Assembly: GCF_004078655.1 (NCBI RefSeq)
Contig: NZ_RZNC01000001.1
Span: 248,001 to 312,000 of the forward strand
Origin: Labedella populi
Lineage (GTDB): Bacteria > Actinomycetota > Actinomycetes > Actinomycetales > Microbacteriaceae
Direction of reading: 5' to 3'
Length of the DNA stretch: 64,000 nucleotides
Shown here: positions 7,848 through 15,797 of the stretch, piece by piece
How positions within the stretch are numbered: position 1 is the first letter of the stretch
How the letters are laid out: each line of letters begins with the position of its first letter
Notes under the pieces: generated by a model
What the model saw: only the letters and a program-made list of their open reading frames with translations
Told to the model about the DNA's origin: nothing
Databases searched by the model: none
Made by a program: the position numbers and the translations under genes

Positions 7848-7909
7848 GCTCCCCAGCCTGCATCCAACCCCTCGAAGAGGTTAGGAGACACGCCCTAGCC
7901 CCGAGGCGA

Positions 7910-8694
7910 TCAGAGAAGAAGCTGGCCACCGTCGACGGTCACTCCGGTTCCGGTGATGTAGCGGCTCTGATCGCTTGCGAGGAACAGAACCGCCTGGGCA
8001 ATGTCGTCGGGTACACCTTTGTAGCCGAGCGCCACGGTGGCAGCGGCCATGGTGTCGAGATCGATCACTGAGCTGGGATCACCGCCCTCAAGCGCACCCA
8101 GATCACCCCAGGCCGGGGTCTCGATGATGCCGGGGTGGATGGAATTCACTCGGATGCCTGTGCGGTTCTGGGCGCATTCGAGAGCTGCCACTTTGGTCAG
8201 CTGCGCGAGAGCCGCTTTGCTGGCGGAGTAGGCGGACATGTTCGCGAAGGGCTTCGTGGATGCCGCAGAGGAGAGATTGATGATCGAGCCGCCACCGCTC
8301 TCGGTCATCAAGGGGATGGCATGCTTCATGCCGAGGAACATGCCGTCCACGTTCACGGCAAAGATTGAGCGGAAGGTGCTGAGCGACATCTCGGTGAGCG
8401 GGGCTGGCCTACCGAGGCCGGCGTTGTTCAGTAAGACGTGTAGGGCTCCGTGCGTTGACCGCACGCTCTGAATCACATCGACCCAGGCCTGCTCGTCGGT
8501 GACGTCGATGCGGCGAACGACGCCTTTCCGCCCGCCGCGACGATTGCCTGGGTCGTGGCGCGCCCTGCTTCCCGATTGAAGTCCGTGAGGATGACGCTGG
8601 CGCCGTGGACGGCTAGCGTGGCGGCGCTGGCTGCTCCGATGCCCTGGGCGGCGCCCGTGACGAGGGCGACTTTGCCTTCGAGAGTTGCGTTCAT
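7910..8694 (-). pseudogene. SDR-family oxidoreductase broken by one frameshift
   Basis: Two adjoining frames make one SDR. The N-terminal half (8473-8694) has TGAAQGIG. The C-terminal half (7910-8476) has NNAGLGRP, the catalytic Ser in INLSSAAS, YSASKAA and a C-terminal GTGVTVDGGQLLL. The frames change near 8530: adding one G in the AAGGCG stretch would give GGKGVVRRIDVTDEQAW, a normal SDR connection. It may be a real inactivating deletion or an assembly error. The 3' end stops 15 bp from the IS right end. The next gene on the same strand is a flavin monooxygenase. Confidence 0.82.
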
Positions 8695-8756
8695 GAGGAA
8701 TCCGCTCTGTTTTAAGTGGCGCTCATACGCCGCTGTCCCGGGTTTTTGGGGGTGAA

Positions 8757-10079
8757 TTACTGCGTGACGCGAGGGTCTACACCGTACTGGGCTGGTGCGC
8801 CTAGGTGCTCGCGCAAGGTGGTGCCTTCGTAGTCGTGGTGGAAGAGTCCGCGGTCTTGCAGGATCGGCACGACACCGTCGACGAAATCGTCCACTCCGCC
8901 TTCTTCGAGGTCAGGCAGGATCCAGAACCCATCGGCTGCGTCGGCTTCGAACCATTCCTGCATGTGGTTGGCTGCCTCGACCGCTGGCCCGGTGATGACG
9001 GGGTGGTAGTCGATGACTCCGTGCGCGAGGATGTCTCGGACGGTCCAACCTTGATGGGCGACCTCGAGTGCGTGCACTGAACGCGGGTCTGCGGGTGATG
9101 GGCGCGCCGCTGCCAGTTGCTCGGGCGCGAGGGGGCGGTCAAGGTTTTTTGCATCGAGGTGCAGGCCGAGCATGTGTCCGAGGTACGAGGCGCGCTGGCC
9201 GAATACCCGTCCACTCAGGGAGATTCGCCGGTCGAGGCTCTCCCTCTTGGTAGGGGCGAGGGAGGTCATGAGACCGACGATGAATTTGATCTCGTCGGGG
9301 TTGCGTCCAGCACGCTCAGCCCCTTCACGGAACGCCTCCCGCTGCGCTCGCGCGTCGTCGATCGAGAATGCTGATCCGATCACGGCGTTAGCCCAGCGGC
9401 CCGCGAACTGGTGGGCGTTCGGGCTACCCCCCGCGTGGAAGATGACGGGCTGACCCTGCTCTGACGGCGGGATGTAGAGCGGCCCACGGGAGGCCACGTA
9501 CTGCCCACCCAAATTGATCGGAGCGACCTGGTCGGCGTGGGCGTAACGGCCCGATTCCTGGTCGTGGGTCCAAGCGGACTGTTCCCAACTACCCCAGAGC
9601 GCTTGCACGAGGTGCACCACCTCGTGCGCTCGGCCGTAGCGTTCGTGGCTGGGAGGTAGTTGCCGACCGTAGTTCGCAGCGACGTCCTCAGCGCTTGAGG
9701 TGACGGCGTTCCAGCCAGTTCGTCCGTGACTCAATACGTCGAGGGCTTTGAAATGGCGTGCAACATTGAACGGCTCGTTGAAGGTGGTCGACCCGGTAGC
9801 AACCATACCGATCCGGCTCGTCTCGCGCGCGACTGCCGCCAAGGTGACCATGACATCGAGATTGAAGCCAGGAGGTTCGTTGTCGAGGTCACCGACATGG
9901 CTGGGACCGTCGGGGAAGAACAAGAACTGCAGTTTCCCGCGCTCGGCTGCTTGAGCCTGACGAACTTTCGCGTCGAAACTGGTGTAGTTCGTGGGATCCA
10001 TGCCCGGTGCGCGCCATGACCCCGGTATCGTGCCGTAGCCATTACCCAGGTGCATGCCGATCAGCATTTGTTTCGTCAT
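8757..10079 (-). CDS. FMN-dependent monooxygenase, NtaA/SnaA/DszA type (copy 1)
   Basis: 440 residues, starting MTKQMLIGMHLGNGYG. Signatures of the nitrilotriacetate/DszA monooxygenase branch of the luciferase superfamily are YTSFDAKVRQAQAAERGKLQFLFF, GMVATGSTTFNEPFNVARHFKALDVLSHGRTGWNAVTS, YGRAHEVVHLVQALWGSWE, and SEQGQPVIFHAGGSPNAHQFAGRWANAV. Such enzymes use FMNH2 from a separate reductase to oxygenate chelators, sulfur heterocycles or similar; the substrate is unknown. The reductase gene that should sit upstream is reduced to a fragment (10181-10303), so activity would depend on another reductase, such as that at 12471. It is a homologue of the enzyme at 11119. Confidence 0.88.
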   Translation of the reverse strand: MTKQMLIGMHLGNGYGTIPGSWRAPGMDPTNYTSFDAKVRQAQAAERGKLQFLFFPDGPSHVGDLDNEPPGFNLDVMVTLAAVARETSRIGMVATGSTTFNEPFNVARHFKALDVLSHGRTGWNAVTSSAEDVAANYGRQLPPSHERYGRAHEVVHLVQALWGSWEQSAWTHDQESGRYAHADQVAPINLGGQYVASRGPLYIPPSEQGQPVIFHAGGSPNAHQFAGRWANAVIGSAFSIDDARAQREAFREGAERAGRNPDEIKFIVGLMTSLAPTKRESLDRRISLSGRVFGQRASYLGHMLGLHLDAKNLDRPLAPEQLAAARPSPADPRSVHALEVAHQGWTVRDILAHGVIDYHPVITGPAVEAANHMQEWFEADAADGFWILPDLEEGGVDDFVDGVVPILQDRGLFHHDYEGTTLREHLGAPAQYGVDPRVTQ

Positions 10080-10180
10080 CGTGTTTCTCTCTCTGTGCAG
10101 GCCGGCTTCGGCGTCTTGTCAGTTGCTTCTGGGCGCTCCGCGGGGCTTGAGCCACCGCGATCGTCAGGAACGTATGGTGT

Positions 10181-10303
10181 TCACTCGACGGTTGTAATAC
10201 GTGAGGGGGGGGCTACTTGGTCGTCTCGATAGTGTTCAAGAACCTGGAAGAGGACCAGCTCGTGGTCTCCAGCGGGGATGTATTGATGTGGTCGGACCAC
10301 GAA
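10181..10303 (-). pseudogene. C-terminal remnant of a flavin reductase
   Basis: On the minus strand the frame RIAATFVVRPHQYIPAGDHELV, then LFQVLEHYRDDQVAPP and a stop at 10181, matches the C-terminus of the intact flavin reductase at 12471 (DALATIAVAPRTVVEAGDHDLVLLEV). The rest of the gene is missing: at about 10300 it meets the FtsK-like fragment on the other strand. Position upstream of the monooxygenase matches the arrangement of the intact pair. Confidence 0.75.
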
Positions 10304-10304
10304 T

Positions 10305-11117
10305 GTGGCTGCTATCCGCTTCGAGGCGCACACCGTCGAGCCGATTGACAGACTCACCACCGAGAAGATTGAGGCAGACTTCTTCGACGCTCACCCCTGC
10401 ACGAACCCTTCCCTCATCCCGCTTGCGCGCACCGCGTTTGGTGATGTGTGGTCCCTGCCGCTTCACCACACGATCATCCTCGGCATGACTGGTTCCGGTA
10501 AGGGGTCGCCGCTCGCAGGTATCGTCCGCCAGCTTGCACCGTTCGTCGTGGAGGGTCGTGCGAAGCTCTATGGCTCTGACCCGAAGGCATCCAAACTGAA
10601 GCCCTACGGGTACTCAACCCTTTTCGAGGATCTTGCCTACGACGACCCCGAGATGGCCGCGATGATCGAGACCGTTCACGACATCATGAAGGACCGCACG
10701 AAGAACAAGCGCCTCGACCTCGACAACGCCGACCTTGGCCGTTCGCTTGAGTACACCACCGAGACCCCACTCATCGTGCTCATCATCGATGAGTTCCTAA
10801 GTCTCTTGATTCAGCTTCAGGAAATGGGCAAGGAGGGCAAGCGGACACTCACCCTTCTCACGGCGATCCTCGCTCAGGGCCGTTCTCTCGGTGTGCTTGT
10901 GGTAGCCGCTACTCAGGAAGCCGACAAGGAGCTATTGGGTCGCATGCGTGGCAACTTTGCTAATGCCATCGCCCTTAAGCAACCCTCCGAATACTTCAAT
11001 GATCTGTTCCTCGGTCAGGGTGCCGCCGCCGCTGGCTTCGACTCCACCAAGATCGCCCCAGCCAACAAGGCGAACAACTCCGCTGACGCGCCCTCGCATC
11101 GTACGACGCCAACCCTG
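10305..11117 (+). pseudogene. FtsK/TraB-type DNA translocase fragment
   Basis: About 265 residues are recognisable. After RFEAHTVEPIDRL comes Walker A GMTGSGKGS, a conserved SDPKASKLKPYG stretch, Walker B LIVLIIDEF, and a sensor-like VVAATQEADKELLGRMRGNFANAIALKQ. This is the motor domain of FtsK/SpoIIIE and of the TraB-like translocases of actinomycete integrative conjugative elements. The 5' end abuts the flavin reductase remnant and the 3' end stops at about 11117, where the sequence becomes the 3' end of the next monooxygenase; the open frame continues to 11387 but only as its antisense. GC is clearly lower than the host. It is evidence for a conjugative ancestor. Confidence 0.8.
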
Positions 11118-11118
11118 A

Positions 11119-12456
11119 TTAGGAGGTACCGCCCGCGACGCGGGGGTCGAGGCCGTACTGTGCGGGCACGCCGAGATTCTCTCGCAGGGTGGAGCCCACG
11201 TATTCCTCGGGGAAGATACCGCGTCTGCGCAGTTCGGGAACGACCTCATCGACGAACGCGTCGACACCGTCCTCATAGATGTCCGGGGAAAGCCAGAACC
11301 CGTCGGCGGCTCCCGCTTCGAGCCACTCCTGCAGGTGGTCCGCGTGCACCTCTGCTGGGCCGACCGTGGTCGGGTGGAAGTCGATGACACCGTGGGCGAG
11401 GATGTCTCGTGGGGACCACCCTTCGCGCGCAACTTTCAGGACGATCCCGGACCGCGGGTCCATCGGGGAAGCGTGCGCGGCACGCAGCTGGGCTTCTGTG
11501 AGGGGCTGGTCGTAACGGCTCGGGTCGAGCTGCAGTCCCAGCAGCGCGCCAACATGGGGCAGTCGGGCTTCGATGACGTCGCCTGACAGTGCGAGGCGGC
11601 GGTCAAGGCCCGCCCGCACAGTCGGAGCGACTGTGGTCATGAGTCCGGGGATGTACTTGATCTCGTCGGGGTTGCGCCCTGCTCGTTCGGCGGCATCTCG
11701 CACCATCTGACGCTGCGCTCTGGCTTCCTCGATTGTCCACACTTCGGCAATGAATCCGCTGGCGTAGCGGCCGGCGAGTTCGAGAAGGTGCGGGCTGGGC
11801 CCCCCGGAGGTGAATATGATTGGTTGGCCTTGCTCTGACGGGGGGATGGGCAGAGGTCCGCGTGAGGCGACGTGTTCGCCTTGCAGATTGACGGGACGAA
11901 GCTTGGATGCGTCGAGGAAGCGGCCGGACGCCTGGTCTTTGATCCACGCGTCCTTCTCCCAGCTGCCCCACAATGCCTGCACGATCTGGATCGCCTCGTT
12001 AGCACGCTGGTACCGCTCGGCACGGTCGGCGACAGGTCGGCCGTAGTTGGCAGAGACCATCGAGTCGCTGGTGGTGACCGCGTTCCACCCGGCGCGGCCG
12101 TGACTCATCGCATCGAGGGCTTTGAACTGGCGTGCGGTGTTGAACGGTTCCTGGAAGGTCGTGGATCCCGTCGCGATGAATCCGATGTTGCTGGTCGCTT
12201 GCGAGATCGCGGCTAGCGCCATCATCGGTTCCATGATGTTCTGGATGCCCGAGAACTCGACGTCCCCACGGACGGTGGGAAAGTCAGGGGTGAACAGGAA
12301 CGCGAATCCACCCCGCTCGGCGGCCTGGGCATAGCGGATGTTCGATTCGATGTTTGCGTAGTTTCCCGGGTCGACTTCCGGTGCCCGCCAGGCGCCAGAG
12401 ATGTTGCCGTAGCCGGAGTTCAGAGTCATTCCGAGGATCATTTTTTTATCTGCCAT
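11119..12456 (-). CDS. FMN-dependent monooxygenase, NtaA/SnaA/DszA type (copy 2)
   Basis: 445 residues from ATG at 12456 (MADKKMILGMTLNSGYG), preceded by AAAGGA. It has the same architecture as the enzyme at 8757: YANIESNIRYAQAAERGGFAFLF, GFIATGSTTFQEPFNTARQFKALDAMSHGRAGWNAVTT, SEQGQPIIFTSGGPSPHLLELAGRYASGF. The paired flavin reductase lies 14 bp upstream on the same strand, giving a complete two-component monooxygenase, and a MerR regulator is divergent from the pair. The C-terminus (DPRVAGGTS) is close to normal length, but the FtsK fragment abuts it directly, so a rearrangement endpoint lies at or very near its stop codon. Confidence 0.88.
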   Translation of the reverse strand: MADKKMILGMTLNSGYGNISGAWRAPEVDPGNYANIESNIRYAQAAERGGFAFLFTPDFPTVRGDVEFSGIQNIMEPMMALAAISQATSNIGFIATGSTTFQEPFNTARQFKALDAMSHGRAGWNAVTTSDSMVSANYGRPVADRAERYQRANEAIQIVQALWGSWEKDAWIKDQASGRFLDASKLRPVNLQGEHVASRGPLPIPPSEQGQPIIFTSGGPSPHLLELAGRYASGFIAEVWTIEEARAQRQMVRDAAERAGRNPDEIKYIPGLMTTVAPTVRAGLDRRLALSGDVIEARLPHVGALLGLQLDPSRYDQPLTEAQLRAAHASPMDPRSGIVLKVAREGWSPRDILAHGVIDFHPTTVGPAEVHADHLQEWLEAGAADGFWLSPDIYEDGVDAFVDEVVPELRRRGIFPEEYVGSTLRENLGVPAQYGLDPRVAGGTS

Positions 12457-12470
12457 GTGGGCTTTTCCTT

Positions 12471-12962
12471 TCAATGGGACAGCAGGTGTGTCGTGCTGTT
12501 GAAGAAGACGAGGGGCTGCTGCGTTTCGTCTCTGTGTAGGTGGGTCACCTCGAGAAGCACGAGATCGTGGTCTCCAGCCTCGACAACGGTGCGAGGGGCA
12601 ACGGCGATCGTCGCGAGAGCGTCGCGGATGTATACCGCACCGTCATCGATGTTCAATCCAACGCCTTGGAAACGCGCACCGGCAGGGCGCCGAAGAACAT
12701 CGAGGAGGGCAGCCTGCTCTTCAGCGAGAACGCTGATACCCCAGCGCGGCGCGGTGCGAAGCGCGGGCCACGTCGTCGACGTGCGCGCGAACGCGAGAGA
12801 CACAAGCGGGGGATCCAGGGACACCGAGGCGAGTGAGTTCGCCGGCATCCCAACGACCCGGCCGTCCAGTTCGGCGGCGACGACAGAGAGGCCCGTCGCG
12901 AATCCTGCGAGGGTTCGCCTCATCGCCGCCGATGTCACAGATTGCGGAACCGTTTGTGTCAT
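12471..12962 (-). CDS. Flavin reductase-like FMN-binding protein
   Basis: 163 residues from ATG at 12962 (MTQTVPQSV) with AGGATG 7 nt upstream. It is a small split-barrel flavin reductase: MRRTLAGFATGLSVVAAE, GMPANSLASVSLDPPLVSLAFAR, WGISVLAEEQ, and the C-terminal GDHDLVLLEVTHL. It supplies reduced FMN from NAD(P)H to the monooxygenase encoded 14 bp downstream, as HpaC- and NtaB-type reductases do. Transcription probably starts in the gap shared with the MerR gene. Confidence 0.88.
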   Translation of the reverse strand: MTQTVPQSVTSAAMRRTLAGFATGLSVVAAELDGRVVGMPANSLASVSLDPPLVSLAFARTSTTWPALRTAPRWGISVLAEEQAALLDVLRRPAGARFQGVGLNIDDGAVYIRDALATIAVAPRTVVEAGDHDLVLLEVTHLHRDETQQPLVFFNSTTHLLSH

Positions 12963-13005
12963 GCATTCATCCTGCAACCTTCACATAAGTGGTAATGTCA
13001 AACCC

Positions 13006-13024
13006 AGGTCGAAAAGGTCAACCT
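13006..13024. promoter_or_regulatory. Candidate MerR operator in divergent promoter
   Basis: Inverted repeat AGGTCGA-N5-TCAACCT with one mismatch. On the minus strand a TTGACA hexamer (12996-13001) follows, a possible -35 for the flavin reductase/monooxygenase pair. Position between a MerR gene and its divergent target fits the family pattern. Not tested. Confidence 0.5.
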
Positions 13025-13038
13025 GCAGACGGAGCAAC

Positions 13039-13428
13039 ATGCGAATCGGAGAACTCTCCAAAAAAACGGGCGTAGCATCGCGTATGCTCCGCTACTACGA
13101 AGAGCAAGGGCTGATCAGCCCGACACGGCTCGACAACGGCTACCGCGACTACCAGGACTACCTCATCGACCGTGTCGGCAAGATACGGGGCCTCGTGGAC
13201 TCCGGTATCCCGTCCCGCATCATCGTCGACATCCTCCCCTGCCTAGATCAGGAGCAAGACATCGTCGTCCGCAACGTGGAGCCCGGCCTTCGTGACCTGC
13301 TGGCACAGGAGCGCGACCGGATGTCGCAGAAAATCGACTTCCTCACCCAGAACCGCGACGCCATCACTAAATACATCGCGGCCCTCGACGAGGCTGCCAC
13401 GGAGGCCCCGCTCGCGAGCGCCAGCTAG
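13039..13428 (+). CDS. MerR-family transcriptional regulator
   Basis: 129 residues from ATG at 13039 with GGAG 4 nt before it. The N-terminal winged helix is MRIGELSKKTGVASRMLRYYEEQGLISPTR, followed by the LDNGYRDYQDY wing and a predicted coiled-coil dimer helix (LLAQERDRMSQKIDFLTQNRDAI). There is no clear effector-binding Cys cluster or aromatic pocket domain, so it is of the short MerR type. It is divergent from the flavin reductase/monooxygenase pair and probably controls that pair by changing promoter geometry at 13006-13024. Confidence 0.87.
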   Translation: MRIGELSKKTGVASRMLRYYEEQGLISPTRLDNGYRDYQDYLIDRVGKIRGLVDSGIPSRIIVDILPCLDQEQDIVVRNVEPGLRDLLAQERDRMSQKIDFLTQNRDAITKYIAALDEAATEAPLASAS

Positions 13429-13500
13429 CTCCAGCTCTCGGCAGGGGTGTCGAGGATGCCGGAGTCCACCCTCATGAGCATGGCTGCGCACGGGGGGCTT

Positions 13501-14274
13501 ACAGCGTTCCCAGACCGTGGGGAACTGCTCGATGATCGCGGTGGGTTCCGTGGCGTCTGATAGTGCGCGGGAGAGTACCCAACGACTTCGCAGGATCGCG
13601 CGAAGACGGTCGGCGCGCTCGTTCGTTTCTGCAGCAGTCGTCTTGTCCATTGCGGCCACGCGGCGAAGAACCTCATCGGAGTCCGCGTTCTCCGAGTGGA
13701 CCTTTAGGAAGAGCTGCCAGTCAATAGCAGGGATTCCCAAGATCGGATGCGCGAGCGCCTCTTCCACGAACACATCCATGAGGAGCTTGCAGCGAGGGAG
13801 TCGCCCGTAGTTGTTGCCACCGCCATGGACGGGCTTCATGCTCACCAGATCCGCCTTGTGGGGATATGCAGCAGCATTTGCAGGCGCGATCACACCGCGG
13901 CGCTCGATCGGGTCTTTGGAGTCGCGCACGTACTGCCACCAGTAGTCCCGCCACTCCGCGGCGTATTCGAGTTCGAGCATGCGGCGCATGAGGCGCGAGA
14001 TTGAGTAGGCAATGATGTGGCTGTATCGACCAGCGCGCGCGCCTTCGAGCAATGCGGCGTAGGCCGTACGAATCTTCAGCTTGCTTGTCTTGTCCGACGC
14101 GCCGATGTCGTTGTCGACCTTGACGTCGATTACCTCGAGGCCGTGGCGTTCAGCGACTTCGCGGCACGGCCGTTCCTGACGCTCGACACCCTCGCCGTCG
14201 CCAGTTGCGTCGCGTGAGATGCGGCAATAGATCGCTGCACGGTCGTCGTCTTGCATGTTCGCGACGCTGCCCAC
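13501..14274 (-). pseudogene. Truncated large serine recombinase fused to an unknown fragment
   Basis: From GTG at 14274 (GAGGGG upstream) residues 12-95 are the N-terminal catalytic domain of a serine recombinase: AAIYCRISRDATGDGEGVER (catalytic Ser in CRIS), a conserved Asp-Asn-Asp stretch (VKVDNDIGASD) and YSHIIAYSISRL. After about residue 96 the expected recombinase continuation and zinc-ribbon/coiled-coil DNA-binding domains are absent. Instead about 160 residues of an unrecognised sequence follow (EYAAEWRDYWWQYVRDSK, RRGVIAPANAAAY, GIPAIDWQLF) to about 13501, after which the open frame is only antisense to the MerR gene. It lies 50 bp from the right island boundary, the usual place of an integrase. 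As it stands it should be inactive. Confidence 0.8.
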
Positions 14275-14321
14275 GACCTATCCCCTCGATCCTGCGATGT
14301 GGGCCGATCGCAAATACACGC

Positions 14322-14483
14322 TTAGGGCGGGCTCATCCAGTTGAGCGGCTTGAAACTGCCGCCGTCCGAATGGACGAGGAGGCTGCCGTCGCCCTTCACG
14401 ACGAGGAGCCGCTTCGCGAGGGGGAGATGAGCGGTCAGTCGTCCGGCATAGTCGACCGAGCAGGTCGCGATCACGAGGCGCAC
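14322..14483 (-). pseudogene. nucS: Stranded host 5' end of nucS
   Basis: From GTG at 14483 ([16 protein letters not shown]) through KPLNWMSPP, then a TAA directly past the core: 53 codons of a typical actinobacterial NucS N-terminus, including the conserved DGGSFKPLN loop. Codon use is host-like and high GC. It lies downstream of the MFS gene on the same strand in what must be the original nucS position. Joining it to the host part of the gene at 1608-2145 would give an ordinary NucS of about 231 residues, so this is the 5' half cut off by island insertion. Confidence 0.92.
14326..14342. repeat. Right island boundary (attR-like core)
   Basis: GGCGGGCTCATCCAGTT, identical to 2146-2162. Island sequence lies to the left (unrelated, giving an immediate stop to the nucS fragment) and host nucS 5' sequence to the right. 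It marks the end of the composite island, about 12.2 kb from the left core. Confidence 0.82.
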
Positions 14484-14534
14484 CCAGCGAGTTTCGCTCG
14501 GCGGAGTGCGACGGTCAGCCCGCGCCGGCCCGCG

Positions 14535-15773
14535 TCAGCCCGCCGACTGCGCGGCTGCCGACCGCTCGCGGGCGGCTCCCGAGGACAGCCCGGCCACGAT
14601 CATGAGCACGAAGACGATGAGGAGCGCGTTCAGGATGCCGACGTGGTCGGCGACGATCCCGATGAGCGGCGGGCCGACGAGGAACGCGCAGTACCCGATC
14701 ATGGCGACGGCGCTCACGCGCGCCGCGGCATGCCGGGGATCGTCGGCCGCCGCCGACATGCCGACGGGGAAGCCGAGCGAGCACCCGAGCCCCCACAGCA
14801 CCGCCCCGACGATCGCGAGCGGGAAGGCGGGCGAGAAGATGAAGAGGGCGAGGCCGATGATGCCCGTGACCGCCGAGATGCGGAGGACCGAGACGCGGTC
14901 GAACCGGTCGATGAGCGGCCCTCCCGCGACCCGACCCACCGTCATCGCGCCGACGAAGACGCCGAAGACGATCGCGCCCGTCGTGTTGCTCCGACCGTGT
15001 CCGTCGACGACCGCGATCGGGAGCCAGTCGTTCGCGCTGCCCTCGGCGAACGCCATGCCGAGCATGATGAGGCCGATGAAGATGAGGCGCGGATCCGACC
15101 ACACGAGGAGCTTCTCGCGGACGCGCTCGCCGAAGGGCGCGCGATCCTCGGGCAGCACCGCCTCGATGTCCTGCCGGATCGGCACGAAGCGCACGGCCAC
15201 GAGCACACCCACCGCGAGGACCACGGACATACCGATCGCGTGCCACGTCACGTCGATGCGTACGGCGGAGGCCGCAGCTCCGATGCCGGCTCCCGCGACC
15301 GTTCCGGCACTGAACAGCGCGTGCATGAGCGGCATCACGGTCTTGCCGAGCTCCTTCTCCACCGCGGCGCCCTCGACGTTCATCATGACGTCGACACTGC
15401 CGTTCCCGTAGCCGAAGATCGCGAGCCCGATGAAGACGACGACGGGTGACACGAGTACCCCGGCGCCGATGCCGACGACCGCGAGCCCGACCGCGACGAG
15501 GAGCATCGAGAGCGCCATGCCGCGTCGGGGTCCGAGTGCGTTGAGGATCCACGCCGACAGCAGCAGCCCCAGGATCGAGCCGGCCGACATGCCGAAGATG
15601 AGCACGCCGACGTTGCCGGTCGTGAGGCCGAGCCCGTCGCGGATCGCGGGGAGGCGCGAGACCCACGTGGCGATGCTGAGGCCCGAGAGGGCGAACATCA
15701 CGAAGATCGCGTTCCGCCAGGCGACGAGTTCCGATCGCGTGACGGGGCTGGTGCGCTGCGGTGAGGAGGACAT
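14535..15773 (-). CDS. MFS transporter, YbjJ-like
   Basis: 412 residues with about 12 predicted membrane segments, beginning WRNAIFVMFALSGLSIATWVSRLPAIRDGLG and including an MFS loop between TM2 and TM3 (WILNALGPRRGM) and the second-half loop PLIDRFDRV. The N-terminal pattern (SRLPAIRDGLGL..NVGVLIFGMSAGSILGL) fits the YbjJ/Inner-membrane MFS branch, whose substrates are mostly unknown. It is divergent from a LacI-type regulator with a perfect palindrome between, so it probably exports or imports a sugar or related compound under that regulator. Confidence 0.87.
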   Translation of the reverse strand: MSSSPQRTSPVTRSELVAWRNAIFVMFALSGLSIATWVSRLPAIRDGLGLTTGNVGVLIFGMSAGSILGLLLSAWILNALGPRRGMALSMLLVAVGLAVVGIGAGVLVSPVVVFIGLAIFGYGNGSVDVMMNVEGAAVEKELGKTVMPLMHALFSAGTVAGAGIGAAASAVRIDVTWHAIGMSVVLAVGVLVAVRFVPIRQDIEAVLPEDRAPFGERVREKLLVWSDPRLIFIGLIMLGMAFAEGSANDWLPIAVVDGHGRSNTTGAIVFGVFVGAMTVGRVAGGPLIDRFDRVSVLRISAVTGIIGLALFIFSPAFPLAIVGAVLWGLGCSLGFPVGMSAAADDPRHAAARVSAVAMIGYCAFLVGPPLIGIVADHVGILNALLIVFVLMIVAGLSSGAARERSAAAQSAG

Positions 15774-15797
15774 CGGTGTTTCCCGTGAAAGAGCGGA

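Larger units (their letters stand above)
6953..7895 (-). mobile_element. IS5-family (IS427-group-like) insertion sequence
   Basis: 943 bp bounded by inverted repeats GGGCGTGTCTCCT (left) and AGGAGACACGCCC (right), flanked on both sides by TA, consistent with the 2-bp target duplication of the IS427 group. It holds a two-frame DDE transposase on the minus strand. The right flank does not continue the nucS fragment interrupted on the left, so an adjacent deletion happened or the fragment was already truncated before insertion. Confidence 0.9.

Noticed and set aside
12457-13038. Upstream extension of the MerR frame over the flavin reductase
   Set aside because: A clear GGAG and the canonical MRIGELSKKTGV start at 13039; the extension is antisense to the reductase.
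13243-13500. C-terminal part of the recombinase frame
   Set aside because: It is antisense to the MerR gene and has no domain; only residues 1-258 (to 13501) were kept.
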